NCBI GenBank assembly: GCA_036852015.1
Contig: JAANDG010000464.1
Span: 1-64,000 of the forward strand
From: Pelodera strongyloides
Taxonomy: Eukaryota; Nematoda; Chromadorea; Rhabditida; Rhabditidae
Direction: 5' to 3'
DNA length: 64,000 nt
Shown here: positions 35,970 to 47,175 of the stretch, piece after piece
How positions within the stretch are numbered: position 1 is the stretch's first letter
Layout: the number at the start of each line of letters is the position of its first letter
The notes under the pieces: model-generated
The model's input: the letters and a program-made list of their open reading frames with translations, nothing else
Told to the model about the DNA's origin: nothing
The model's database searches: none
Program-made: the position numbers and the translations under genes

Positions 35970-36272
35970 TTTTAAAGCGGTACAACATCCGGTTTTGAAA
36001 CGTAGGTTGGACACTATATCCCCACCTACTAGCGTAGTGTTGTGCGCGATTTTTAGTCTAAGTATATTAATTAGCATGCAAGACGAACACGTGGGAATAT
36101 AATTTGTTTTATTGGTAGACAATAAAGAAACAAAGCAGAAAAGAGAGATAAGGGAACTAAGTCGACCAACGGGAACCCTAAGATACGGCGCTTCACAACG
36201 CGCGTATACTGACAAGGGACCAAATGGAGTTGTCCTGAATACGTTTTAAAAAAACGGCCGTTGTATCGACTT
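35970..36272. mobile_element. TTAAAGCGGTA MITE family, copy 2
   Basis: Left end TTAAAGCGGTACAACATCC with GGTTTTGAAACGTAGG; right part ACGTTTTAAAAAAACGGCCG then TTGTATCGA is a diverged inverted match. Confidence 0.65.
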
Positions 36273-36554
36273 GAAAGATTTTGTTGATGTTATGGAACGA
36301 TTGCTTTCGTATAGTTTGAATATTGAGTCGTGTAGTGTTTCTGGATTAATATGCCTAGAATTTGTATAGATGTTAAGATTTACAATCCAACCCGAATAGA
36401 CTTTCATGCTTCTTTATAGTGTTCTGATTTAGGCTTACAATTAGTGTTTTTTTGACAGTTCTTAGTGCGCTTTGTTACCATTTGTTTAGCTTTGGCTTCG
36501 CGTATGTACAGCTTGGAATGGCTCGGCGTAATGTTAGAGTGTATTGACGTAGTA

Positions 36555-36692
36555 TAAAGCGGTGTGACACGTGGTTTTGAAGGTGGACTGCATCCTGTAT
36601 TTTATGCAAATTTTGTTTGTTGTCGGAGGAACAGATAGCACAGAAATTAGCTACACCGCCGTTTCAAATCACGTGTCATTCCAATTTAAGGT
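36555..36692. mobile_element. TTAAAGCGG-like MITE, ACACGTGGTTTTGAA variant
   Basis: AAAGCGGTGTGACACGTGG at the left, AATCACGTGTCATTCCAATTTAA at the right (inverted). A half copy of the same variant (GCGATGTGACACGTGGTTTG) is at 57770. Confidence 0.75.
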
Positions 36693-37295
36693 TCCTCTTT
36701 TCATAGAATGTTCAAGCCACGCAGACGTTTTTGAACCTGTTTTCATTTGAAATAGGTACATTTTGTAATAAAATTTTTATTGTTGTCTTTGTGTTGATTG
36801 TGAATTTTATGTTGCAAATTGGTATTTGAAGTTTGTAAGGGTGTAATTTGTTGGGGTTATATATTGGTCGAAGGAATTTTGGCGGCTACACTACGTTAGG
36901 TTATGTTGGCTTACAATTAGAATTAGGAGACAAACAAATTTGTGATGTGTGTGAGTCTGCAACGCGAAACTGATGACACGGATTCTTGGAGTATAATAAG
37001 CACGAGCACCTGTCGTGTAAACCTGGCGAAGGCTCTGCGCTCGCGGCTCGCGAGCCTACGTTTCGCCGTGCGAGATTTTAGCGCCAGTATCTTGCAGCGC
37101 AACACCCGAGTTTAGTCAAAATGTGTCAAGAGAACATTTTGTGAGCTTTGTATGTATGTATGTATTCTCCGAGCTACAGTTTCTATAGTGTAGCTTAATC
37201 CGTTCTCGCGAACAATGTATTACGAGTTTGTTGATGAACGGATTATTGTACAAAAAAATGTTTAGAAAATAAAAACGATTACGGAATTTTGTTTT

Positions 37296-37355
37296 AATAG
37301 GCGAACGCTAGTGGACCGAAGCGACTGAAGATCAAAATGAGCACGAGAGGTAAGC
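37296..37355 (+). other. Conserved exon-like upstream motif, copy 1
   Basis: Contains GGCGAACGCTAGTGGACC, then ATGAGCACGAGAG directly before a GTAAGC donor. Similar sequence sits about 1.0-1.2 kb upstream of every CAP start (also 41514-41570, 47619-47670, 51769-51820). In copies 2 and 3 it reads ATGAGCACGAGGGGGTAAGC: either a short first exon ending in a GT donor or a five-codon upstream frame closed by TAA. Confidence 0.55.
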
Positions 37356-37478
37356 TCACCATGTTTATCTTAATGAACAATAACAAAAGAGTAAATATAT
37401 ATTTCCTGGTTAAATGAAGTGAAACAAAACTTAAATCGGGAGGCGCAAACATAGAACATAGAAGCCACCGATGTTATA

Positions 37479-37655
37479 TTAAAGCGAAATTCCGGCCGCT
37501 TTTTGAAACGCATCATGGACATCTGAACTCTTACGTATTTATGCTAATTTACTCGAATTTAGCTCGATTTTGAATTCTAATTTATGTTCATTAGCATAAG
37601 TTGTATAAGAACGGTGGTGAATGTTTCAAAAAGCGGCCGGTGTTTCGCCTTAACT
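37479..37655. mobile_element. TTAAAGCGAAAT MITE family, copy 6
   Basis: Starts ATTAAAGCGAAATTCCGGCC, ends AAGCGGCCGGTGTTTCGCC then TTAA. Good inverted ends, about 175 bp. Confidence 0.87.
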
Positions 37656-38149
37656 GCTATTGTTTACGAAGTTAAAAATTAGCGTTAAGGGAAAATAAGA
37701 AATAGTTTTGGCGAGGAAGTAAGCAAAAAATACACCCAAAATCCGAAACCCTGGTCTTGACTGTCTAATTATCACGCGCAAGTTTACTCTGCAAATGATC
37801 TTTTTTCGAGAATGAGTGTTTTCCGATCATTTTGTGCGTCTCTCTCTCCGTCATAGCACAAAGTTCACTTTACATACATATGTACTCACTGAAAACAGAT
37901 CAAAATGTTGGCTGGCACCGAAATACACTAATACTTTGTTAATACATTGATAGACCGACCAATTTCATAGTGTATAATTAAAAAAATGCGGCTTTAAACT
38001 AGTTTGTATACAAATACAACAGAATGATGTGTACGAGATGTTCGTTTTTCTATAATGTAATGCTCGAACTCGAGTATAAAACCTCGAAAAAGTAACGTTC
38101 AAAACAGTTTTTTTTGGTAATTTCATTGAAAGCTTTCACAATTGTTATG

Positions 38150-38230
38150 CGTTGCCGTGCATCGCGCTCGCACAACTGTGCGGCACGCTACCGCACTCTT
38201 GGGTGCGCGGCGGCGTAGTCGGTCATAGAG
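38150..38230. repeat. GC-rich island before CAP copy 1
   Basis: Dense GCGCTCGCAC, TGTGCGGCACGC and GGGTGCGCGGCGGCG words, 80-160 bases before the ATG. Comparable islands precede CAP copies 2 to 4, so position rather than exact sequence is shared. Confidence 0.6.
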
Positions 38231-38308
38231 CGCGGCGGAGAATTTGAGCGTTGAATACTACGTAGTGTCGTTTAGTGCATCCATACTTGGGGAAACAACG
38301 GATTCGCG

Positions 38309-40884
38309 ATGAACACTGTTCTAATTCTACTTCTAGGAATTGTTGCAGGTTATTGTTACATTGGGCATTATAATAATTTATTTCGCAAGTTCTCTTTAAT
38401 TATATACATAGTTTGATAGTTTATTGATAAAAAATCGAAACATAATAATCAAATAGATACCCTGACGCTAAGGCCCTAAGACGGACATGCTTTGCAACAG
38501 TCCAACAGTTCCTACATTATCTACTTAGGTCTCGTTCCTACATGCAATGGTCTTACCGTGGCTGAAATCAATAACTAAACAACATTTAGTAATTGGTTGT
38601 TGTAATAGAATACTGTCTTGAATAAGAAAAAAATAAAATCACTCAAAAATAAATGATTCCAGGTGCCGCAGCTTTCTTCGGGGCTGCAGACAAGAACAAC
38701 ATTATCACGGTGAGTGCACTGATCTTCCAATTAGAGCGGTATGGCTCGTGGTTTTGTAATGTATACTGGACAACGGTATTACCATTGAATATATGCAAAT
38801 TGTGTTCCGGTGCCCTTCTGGTGCTGATGGGTATATAAAGCGTGGGACGTGGGAATGGCAGTCCATCATGCATTTCCGAACCACATGCTATTCTGCTTGA
38901 AAAGAAAACATTTCTAATCCATTACAAAACAATATGTATTTAGTAGGGAGAATATAAGATCTAGTTAGTGAGTTAGTGTGGTTGTAGGTTATATAGGCAG
39001 GGGATGGCTGCGGGAGGCTTCTTCCGAATACGACTACCACACTTCTAGACTAGTGTTCGAGTTTGACTTCGAGTATATTTGTTCAAAAAGCAATTTGATA
39101 AATGCTACGGCATAGAAGAACAGGGTTTGTGGAGTGAGCTGAAGTTTTATTTACTTCTCTTCAGGAGCATAATATTCTCCGTTCGAATATCGCCAAGGGA
39201 CTGTTCAAAGCGAAGGGGAGAATGATGCCCCCAGCCAGGAATATGAGACAAATGGTATACGGTTTATGTATTTTTTGTGTTTATTTTTTTGCTATGTTGG
39301 CCCATTGACCGTATTTTCAAACGGCTCAGGGCGACTCGCCGCGCAAAAAGCGAATGCGTAGTTGCTGGGCTGTTGACCTCCTACGATGCGCAGCGGTACG
39401 CCACGAGTGTGCGAAATATGTGCAGTACTAATTGACACACGTTTGGCATTCGTGCGGCAGTTGTCGTTGCGCCACAAATGTGCGACAAGCGGGCCAGCAG
39501 TCTTCGTGTACACCTGCCGCACCGGACGAGCAGGATCTTTTAGGTGTGGAACACAGCGCTCGAGCAGTCCGCCCAGCAGTGGGCCAACAAGTGTCTCTTC
39601 CAACACAGTGGTCTAGCGGGAATGGGAGAGAATTTGTACATGGCCATGCAGTCGACAACAAATTCGATCCCTGGAAAAGGTAAGCTATTATAATGTACGT
39701 AAGTGGAAACTCTAGTACTGCAGTACAAAACTACAGTTATAACAATATGGGAGCTTTACTTGCTTGACTTGGCATTGTGAATGTGCGTTACGCTCAGCAA
39801 ATAAGGTGAGTTAAGTATTTCCCGTTCTCGTGCATTAGTTTTCCATAAAGCACTCCAGAACATAGTGTCTACATTGATAATAATACATTAACTTCTTTAT
39901 TAGGGTGCGTAAGAAGTGCGGAGTTCCCAGCTTACCAGTAAAATCTCCGATCCCGTCTCTTGGGCGAAGGTAGTGTCAAATCGTTGCTCGACTTTGCGCT
40001 ATTTTTACTCTAGCTATGGCATGGTGCCGTTTTTCATTTCAAATGTCAATACGAATTCAGGCCGCGCCGCTTCCCTCTCTTGGGCGAAGGAGTTCCAGGA
40101 CTACGGATGGCCCACTGTCAATCTAACACAGTCGGCGTTCAATCTCGGAATAGGACATGCAACACAGGTTAGCCTACCTGCATACCTACATTTCATAAGT
40201 AAACCTTGAGACTGCATTGTACAAACCTTGAATAAAGGACGCTCTTGAAGAGTAAAATTGTTTTTTACTCATTATGAAACAGCCGAAACGCATCTTCCAA
40301 AGTTTATGTTACTCGACCGCGGTTACTTTGGATTGGAGCGTTGCGAAAAGTTGGTCTACTTATACTAAACAAACAAACCTTTCACCTTTATCTAATAAGA
40401 TAAGCTTTTCAGATGGCGTGGGCTGCTACGAACAAAGTTGGCTGCGGAGCAGCGTTGTGCAACGGCAATAAAGATGTGATAGTTGTTTGTCAATATCAGC
40501 AGGCGTGAGTATTTCTCTTTGCTTTGTATTCATGGGGAGACTAATTGCCTAACACATAGGTAATTTAAGTAAGGAGACCTCTAACCGCAAAGCAGAAACA
40601 AACGCTGACAAGTAATCGGTATACAACTTTTGCAACTTAATTGCCTCGTATTTTCGTTAAAACATGCATGACTTCGATCAGAAACTAACATAAATGCTTC
40701 ATAAAAGGTCGAAATGCGTATTTCCTAATTTTCTTGGATGAAGAATTAGCCCTCGTACTAAATTCGCACTAATATGTTTCCAAATCATTTCAGTGGCAAC
40801 TACATCAACCGATTTGTCTATGCACAAGGCACTTCTTGCGCCGGTTGCCCAGCATGCAATGTGAATACTAAACTTTGCCCTTGA
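38309..40884 (+). CDS. CAP (SCP/TAPS) secreted protein, copy 1
   Basis: Seven exons, 200 aa: 38309-38348, 38663-38709, 39165-39254, 39544-39679, 40061-40167, 40413-40504, 40794-40884. The CAP fold is that of nematode venom allergen-like/ASP proteins and CRISP/PR-1; nematodes secrete many, but the molecular role of most is unknown. A hydrophobic signal peptide (MNTVLILLLGIVA) is followed by the mature start FFGAADKNN. Family marks: EHNILR, CLFQHSG and GENLY (His and Glu of the CAP cavity), GHATQMAWAATNKVGC (CAP1 signature), VVCQYQQAGNY (CAP2 signature with Gln-Ala where Pro is usual) and a C-terminal CAGCPACN cysteine cluster. The protein is single-domain. The exon-4 acceptor (CTTTTAG) has no MITE next to it, unlike copies 3 and 4. 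A 15-base echo of exon 5 (TCTCTTGGGCGAAGG) lies in the preceding intron at about 39956-39970. Confidence 0.93.
39310..39500. repeat. GC-rich island in intron 3 of CAP copy 1
   Basis: CG-rich words (GCGACTCGCCGCGCAAAAAGCG, GGCATTCGTGCGGCAG, GCGCCACAAATGTGCGACAA). Overlapping frames open on both strands here and across exon 4 are composition artefacts or exon shadows. Confidence 0.55.
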
Positions 40885-41705
40885 CAAGATTAATAATAAC
40901 TAATTTCGACGCAATTTCAATGTAATTTATCAAATCAATATCATTAACATTAAACATCTATTGAATAATGTATGCACCACGGATGATAAAAAAGGAAATC
41001 ACAGTAATTTAAGAAACGACATAAAAACCACCAGGAAACACACCACATATTTACAACACAAACACATTGCAACAACTGATTCTTATTATGTAAATTGCTC
41101 GAATTTAGCTCGATTTTTTTGTCATTTGATTGTAGTTTGGTGTACGACGTGTGCCGCTTTACGCTTTAATAAAAACAAACTTTAGCCAATAAAGTTTGTA
41201 TCACGTATCAAAAACCCGAATACAGGTCGCCTGATTATAGCCATGCATAAAAATGTAAAACATAAATGCCTATGAAGAGCTAAAAAAAAAACTAACTACA
41301 TAATGATGCTGTGTAGTATGTTCTCCTTCAGGCATTTTATATACGTGTTACCAGCTCTTTCATTTGAATGAGTTCTTTTCTCATGATATTCTTTATAATT
41401 TTACGCTTACGATGCTTTACCCCTATGATATAGTTTAATCTGAACGCTGAACTGTGATTTCATATTTTTTTACAAAAATTATTTCCAGAACTGAGTGATC
41501 GCTTTTTTTAATAAGCGAACGCTAGTCGACAAAAGACCAAAAATGAGCACGAGGGGGTAAGCTTTAGTTATAGTTATTTTTAAAAAGAATCTGCGCGGTG
41601 TTCATTTTAATTCAAAAAGGACAAAGAATCGGATAACGTTTCTGAATACAATTTGGCTTCATGTTTTTTTGGATATGTGAACTGTATTGAAACAAGCGGA
41701 AAAGC

Positions 41706-41730
41706 ACTTATAAAAGTCGCGGCCTGAACC
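41706..41730 (+). promoter_or_regulatory. Conserved TATA-like site upstream of CAP copy 2
   Basis: CACTTATAAAAGTCGCGGCC recurs before copy 3 (about 47813) and, as AACTTATAAAAGTCACGGCC, before copy 4 (about 51969), in each case about 0.8-1.0 kb upstream of the ATG and about 190-200 bp after the exon-like motif. Its conservation in the diverged copy 4 argues for function. A second TATAAAA nearer the gene (42272, 48320, 52460) is also kept. Confidence 0.4.
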
Positions 41731-42359
41731 GTTGTATAGATACATCTAATATGTTGGTGTTCTATGATTTTTGTTTGAAAATTCTTTTATTTAATTACCA
41801 GCCGTTCGATACGGGCTATTCGGCCTTCGGCCGATTTTATCACAACCCAATAAAGGGAGTAGCAAGCGAAAAAAATAAATATAGATAAAATAAAGGTGTG
41901 CAGCAAGTGAGAATAGTAGATAAAGTAGTCGGGCTAGGCCTTATCAATAGCATTATCTTTCGAGTTTTCTAATAGATGATCATGCTTTTTGAGTTACATG
42001 TATTAGTTGCTCCCTCTCTCGCTCTTGAAAAATACCTGTTACTCAAGAAAAATGACCATTTTACACACATCATATGTGTTCGCTGAAAACAGCAAAATCA
42101 CGCCTTACATCGAAACACACTAACAAATAGTTAGCTCACAGCTAGAACGGAAAATTACCGTTCAATTAAAAAACTGTTGCTTTGAACTGTTTTATGGCTT
42201 ATATAGATACAAATGATGCGAAAAAGAACACAAGAACTTTTGATTTTCGACAAAAAAATGCACTAACTCACCTATAAAAGACCATAAAAACTCATAAAAA
42301 CTACTCAAAAGCGTTTTTGTGCATTTCACTAGCAAGTTCTGCATTGCTATAGAAGTCCC

Positions 42360-42610
42360 CAATCGGGGCGGTGGCGCTCTCCTAGAACATGGCACGCACG
42401 GCGGCGTCCTGCACACTTTCTCGTACGCGGCAGCGTTCTTGCACACTTCGGCGTCCGCGGTGGAGTTTCTCGCGTCCGCGGTGGAGTTTCTCTTTAACGT
42501 CCGTTGCGCCATCCTTGCACACTTTGGCGTGCGGCGGCGTCCTCGTACACTTTCTCGTGCGCTGCGAGGACATTTGTTTTCCGCTCGCAAGTTGGCACGC
42601 CGTTGGCATA
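42360..42610. repeat. GC-rich island before CAP copy 2
   Basis: Repeating words such as GCACACTTTCTCGTACGCGG, TTGCACACTTCGGCGTCCGC and TTTGGCGTGCGGCGGCGTCC. A GTGGAGTTTCTC phrase is duplicated here compared with copy 3 (48370-48620). Frames open on both strands are artefacts. Confidence 0.75.
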
Positions 42611-43024
42611 CCGGGTGCTCTGAATTGACAATACGTTGTCCTTAATTAATGCTACCTATAGTTTGTGTTTTAGGGTTACGTTACCGTCATCAGAAAACCA
42701 ACGCTTACACTATGCACGTTCTTAGTATTCTACTTTTGGCGATGGTTGCAGGTCAGTGTTGCGTACATTGTGCATTGTAAAACTTAACCCACTTTTTATT
42801 CTGCCTATCTCAATCCCAAAATAATTAATGTGACATCGTTTAAGTGGATAAAATAATCAAGTAAATTACTTTCAACTTTTAAAATCTCACTTTCCAGTTG
42901 CCAGTGCTTTCTTCGGTCCGGGTGACAAGGCGAACATTCTGACGGTAAGTACACTGTACTTCTTAGAAAGCGGGGTGTACAGAAAAACGGAATAATTGCT
43001 TATACCACAAAAAAAAAGTCAGTG

Positions 43025-43160
43025 GCCGGTCACCAAATGGTTTACACCTAAAGTTCATTAGTGACTGGGTAGCGACCCATGACCATACGATGCCCAGTTG
43101 ACGACGATTTTCAGGGAAATTTGGTCAAGGAAAAGTCACCAAATGGTTCCTTCCCAAGTC
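43025..43160. repeat. GGTCACCAAATGG repeat family, copy in CAP-2 intron 2
   Basis: CGGTCACCAAATGGTTTACA then GGAAATTTGGTCAAGGAAAA and CACCAAATGGTTCCTTCCCA. Relatives: about 45570-45628, 49015-49105, 53530-53650 and 61785-61915. Short, gapped inverted repeats; likely a small MITE family. Confidence 0.65.
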
Positions 43161-43835
43161 CCAACCACATTTACAAATTGCATACAAATTGTGTTCCATT
43201 ACGTGACCCTGTGGCACAGTTGCAAATTGAAGCGGGAATGTGGTTGTCTAGCATGCATTTCGAAATATGTGTCTCAACTTTGTAGGAAAGCTAGTTAATC
43301 ACTGACTCATAAAGTAATTTAAGTAAATAAGAAACAGTGTTGCAGAGCAGCAGTTTCTTGCTTAATTTACTATTCTTCTGTCTCAGGAGCATAATAACCT
43401 CCGTTCGAATATCGCCAAGGGACTGTTCAAAGCACAGGGGAGACTGATGCCTCCAGCGAGAAATATGCGGCATATGGTAGGTTATTCTTTTTTTTGATTC
43501 ATTTTGTTGATTTTATATGTATTACTTGTCCCGCACACAATATTGGGGTGTGTGTCAATGAGCGAGTTGCGTACTTTTTTTTACCTGTGGCTCAACTTTG
43601 AGGTACGCGGGCGCCGGCTTCGGCTTGCATCGCGCACCGCTGGCGCACTTTTGTCGTGGCATATGTGCGAAGCTTGGTGTTTTTTTTATGTGTGATGGCG
43701 CGCTCTTTCTAAAGCGACGTAACATCCCGTTTTTAAAACGTATCGATGCTAAGTGAGCTCGAATTAAGCTCCATTTTGATTTATTTAGTCATAATCATTC
43801 ACAAATGCTACATGGGAATGCAATTATCCGAAATC

Positions 43836-45243
43836 CGTTCGAGCTCGGAGACGAGGTGCTGTTGAAGAGAGCCCTACCCCGAAACAAGCTCGCTGCCCGG
43901 TTGCACGGTCCCTTCACTGTAACAGGAATTCATGGCTCCACAGTCACAGTAAGGGATGAGCGTGGCAAGTCAATTCAGGCTCACAAGGACCACGTGCGAG
44001 TTTTTCAGCGCAGTCTGGAGGCAGAAGAAAGTCCAGATGAGGAGTCTGGCACGGAGAAGGACACTCCGCAACAAACCACTCTCCAGGAGCAATCTCCTGA
44101 CCCTTCCCCGTGTGCAACACCGATTCCACCACCCCGTAGATCAGCCAGACTAGCGCAGAAGAAAGTAACATTCGTAAATTCATCCCTGTAGAAAAAAAAG
44201 CGCTAGTCTATATTTGAATCTAATTCGGTGTGCACCAACCCACATTTTTTTTTATTACAATATTCAACATACTATGCATGCACCTTTATATCTAGAAACC
44301 TAAAATAGCCACATTTGCATGACCCTGCCCCTTGTAAGGCCCCAAATCAACCAATAGAATTGTCATGTCCAATGTCTAATCACATGCACGTTTGAAGTGA
44401 TCGAATCATTAGGAAATATACATTGGCAAACTAAGCTTACACAATTTGCACCTAACACTTAACCTCAACCGCATGATTTCGTAATTTACCTCAGGTATTT
44501 GTAAGTTACCTCAGGCTCACTCAGGAATAGATCTATTCAAGCATTATATTATCATAGTCAAAACCCAAGCCTTACTTAGCATAATTGTGTGTTGTACGGT
44601 ATTTCTTTCAATGAAATTAACTATTTCTTTTAAGACTACGCCACGCAACGAGGTCGGAAGCAAATTCATCTTAACTTCGACTATTAAAAACACATTGTCT
44701 AAGCATTGTAGTAGTAATTTTCGCATAATTTCTCAATCCGCTATTCAATTTATATTTTTTATATAAACACCATCGCCATTCTAACACCTTATTTTGTAAT
44801 GTAAATTTTAAAGGAATAAAAGGGCAACCATTCACTAAGGGAAGGGGGGGATGTTACAGCATACTATCTCTCACCCTCACTCTAGTATGCTTGGCGCTGA
44901 GAGGCGTGGCCTAGCCGCGACTCTCACGTCAGAGCGTTGCTTGCAATGAGACAACCAGGTGTCTAACTACTATGATCTTCAACTAGTAGTAACATCTCTG
45001 ACTTCCCCTGTGGCCCAATTATGATATGCTATTGTGTTCTGTTACTGTATCTACATCACAACATTCCGCTACACCACACAGAACACAGGGATCACATCAC
45101 ACAGCATCCCCATGGTATTCCCCATTAAAGCATATTATAACGCACTATGTTCTGGAGTGCCTTGTGGAAAACCAGCGCATTGGAAACATGAAATACTGAG
45201 CCACTGTACAATCTTATTACCATCCTATTATCCCTGACGTAAC
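43836..45243 (+). mobile_element. 5'-truncated Ty3/gypsy-like LTR retrotransposon
   Basis: A reading frame ending at 44191 codes for the C-terminus of an integrase: GDEVLLKR, KLAARLHGPFTV and a Pro/Arg tail with PPPRRSARLAQKKV are typical of that region. About 650 bp of non-coding DNA follow, then a purine tract (GGGAAGGGGGGGA) and a 3' LTR, about 44852-45243, starting TGTTAC and ending near GTAAC. Everything upstream (gag, protease, reverse transcriptase, most of integrase, 5' LTR) is absent, so the element is dead. The ATG at 43805 is in flanking intron, not element. Confidence 0.85.
44852..45243 (+). repeat. 3' LTR of the truncated element
   Basis: Preceded by a polypurine tract at 44838-44851; short inverted ends TGTTAC...GTAAC. 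No second LTR in the window. Confidence 0.75.
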
Positions 45244-45628
45244 GCACACTATCCAAACTTGCAAACTATGTATATTAATTTCTTTGTTAATGGTTTTGAG
45301 AAATGTTGAACGCTAAGTTCCCGTGAAGTTTATCCATAACACTGCGCAATTTTTCATGTAGTTATATGCAGCATATATGTAGTTGTTCAGCATACATTTC
45401 AAAAAACGTCTGTTATACCGCTTTAAAAAGGTAAAACTTCAGGTCGCGCCGCTTCGCTCTCTTGGGCGAAAGAGTTCCAGGACTACGGATGGCCCACTGT
45501 CAATCTAACACAGTCGGCATTCAATCTAGGAATAGGACATGCAACACAGGTTGGCATAGATAGGAAACGACGAGGGGAGACCATTTGGCGACGGTTCTTG
45601 GTTACTTCGTAAACCATTTGGTGACCAC

Positions 45629-46039
45629 TTAAAGGGAGAGGCCCACGAGAAAGAAGTTCTCCTCAATTTTCTTGCACATAATGTCCGGAATTTCAGAAAT
45701 GTTACTGTGAAAACCGCATTTCTTTGCACCTAGAACTCACAGACTTATTCTCCGGCAAACAGTTCGGCCAGGTACCGTAGTCAGAATCAATTTTTGCGCA
45801 TTTAAGGCATTATAGTATTGGAAACGCCTGGTTATAATCGTACGAATGTTCTTCATTCGTTTAACCATTATTATGAAGAGAAAGAATGCTAATGGATTGA
45901 CGTGAACCGTAAAAACGTTTCTGACTACGGTACCTGGCCGAACTGTTTGCCGGGGAATAACTCTGTGAGTTCTAGGTGCAAAGAAATGCGGTTTTCACAG
46001 TAATATTTCTGAAATTCCGGACATTCTGTGCAAGTAAAT
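45629..46039. mobile_element. AGGGAGAGGCCCACGAG MITE, copy 2
   Basis: Left end TTAAAGGGAGAGGCCCACGA; interior matches 7567-8021 including the inverted CCGGAATTTCAGAAAT segments. It ends at CAAGTAAAT without the outer right TIR and runs into CCAAATGG, so it appears nested in a GGTCACCAAATGG-type repeat. In the CAP-2 pseudogene. Confidence 0.85.
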
Positions 46040-46439
46040 CCAAATGGTCTTATTAGTGGCTGCCTAATAGCCGATGATTGACTATAGACGGCTTTTTTTA
46101 TGGTCCGAATCAGTGGGCTTCGTTTTTACCAGGGGATGTAGTATCCTATAATTATTACACACAATGCATAATACAAGAGTGTGAAACAGTGTTATTTCAA
46201 CATCAGAATGCAAAACTAAACTAATTTCAAACGCGAAACTCTGATGGTGCTCGGCGAAAAGTATCTGCGTCTACGTCCCACCGGTTCTTCGTCAGACTGT
46301 CGCCAGCTTATGGCAATGTTAAGACTCGCCAATTCTTCGCCAGACTGTCGCCAGCTTATGGCTAGTACACTGAGTAACCTTTTGCGAAACACTGTCAGAG
46401 ATAGAGCGATGTCGCTGCGCACTGTTTTAGATGGTTCTT

Positions 46440-46640
46440 CTTCAACTGTCTTGTCGCGTAATGTTGCCGCCTGCACGCCGTGACGAAGCAAGGTTGCCGA
46501 TTGCAGGCCTCGTTTTTGGCGCACAAGCGGCGTGATAACGGCGTGCAAGTTGCACACCATTTCCATTCCGCGTGCATTTTTGCACGCCACCACATAGCCA
46601 AATGGACGTTGCATGCCGAAAGGTTGCCGCTTGCACGACA
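46440..46640. repeat. GCGTGCAA island, copy 2
   Basis: Aligns with 12050-12230; shared words AAGCGGCGTGATAACG, CAAGTTGCAC and CGCGTGCATTTTTGCACGCC. Lies in the intron before exon 6 of the CAP-2 pseudogene. Long frames on both strands are artefacts. Confidence 0.75.
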
Positions 46641-47175
46641 ACTTTCGTCAGTGTACCAAACAAACAAACCTTTCACCTTATTATAATAAGATTTTCAGAT
46701 GGCTTGGGCTGCGACAAACAAAGTTGGTTGCGGAGCAGCGTTGTGTAACGGCAATAAAGATGTGATCGTAGTTTGTCAATATCAGCAGCCGTTAGTATTT
46801 CCCTTTACATTGTATTTATGGGGAGACTAATTGCCTAACACAAAGGTAATTTTAGTTAGGGTACCTAACCTCATACGCAGAAACATACGATGGCAAGTAA
46901 GCGGTATACAACGTCTTGCAACTTATAGTTGCCTCCTATTTTCCTGTAAATCATGCATGAATTCGATTAGAACCTAACATAAATCGCTTCATGCAAGATC
47001 TAAATGCTTATTTCCTATTTTTCTTGGATGAAGAATCAGCGACCTTATACTAACTTCGTACTAACATGTTCCTAATTCCAGAGGCAACTACATCAACCGA
47101 GTTGTCTATTCACAAGGAACATCTTGCGCCGGTTGCCCAGCTGGATGCAATGCAAATACTAAGCTCTGTCCATAA

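Larger units (their letters stand above)
35355..38308. other. Intergenic region before the CAP cluster
   Basis: About 3 kb without a supported exon except the short exon-like motif at 37296-37355. Holds three TTAAAGCGG-family MITEs, one TTAAAGCGAAAT-family MITE and a GC-rich island at 38150-38230 just upstream of CAP copy 1. Confidence 0.6.
40885..42711. other. Intergenic unit between CAP copies 1 and 2
   Basis: No exon other than the upstream motif at 41514-41570. The segment from about 41510 to 42711 matches 47615-48731 closely over its whole length, so it was copied with the gene. Contains a TATAAAA at 41708-41714 followed by GTCGCGGCC, a second TATAAAA at 42272-42278, and the GC island at 42360-42600. 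The palindrome CGGCCTTCGGCCG near 41820 is absent from the later copy. Confidence 0.65.
42712..47175 (+). pseudogene. CAP protein copy 2, broken by an LTR element
   Basis: Six of seven exons are present and look normal: 42712-42751, 42898-42944, 43387-43476, 45443-45549, 46699-46790, 47082-47175. Exon 4, which codes for the CLWQHSG/GENMY part of the fold, is missing; in its place is a truncated Ty3/gypsy-like fragment (about 43836-45243). Exon 3 ends in phase 0 and exon 5 needs phase 1, so joining them shifts the frame; no working protein can result. The left edge of the TTAAAGCGA MITE that precedes exon 4 in copies 3 and 4 survives at 43711, so the break came after that MITE inserted. The last exon differs slightly (GCPAGCNANTKLCP). 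The signal peptide matches that of copy 3 exactly. Confidence 0.92.

Noticed and set aside
37296..37355. Spliced-leader RNA gene
   Set aside because: A leader-like stretch before GTAAGC exists, but no Sm-binding site or typical SL sequence follows, and the copies track the CAP genes.
42192..42645. Long frames in the GC island before CAP copy 2 (and its copy near 48318)
   Set aside because: Frames are open on both strands owing to base composition; indels between the two island copies are not in multiples of three.
43805..43835. ATG and first codons before the integrase-like frame
   Set aside because: They align with the CAP intron of copy 3, so they are host sequence fused by chance to the element's frame.
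46216..46686. Several overlapping frames near 46.2-46.7 kb
   Set aside because: They come from the GCGTGCAA island and from reading across CAP-2 intron DNA.
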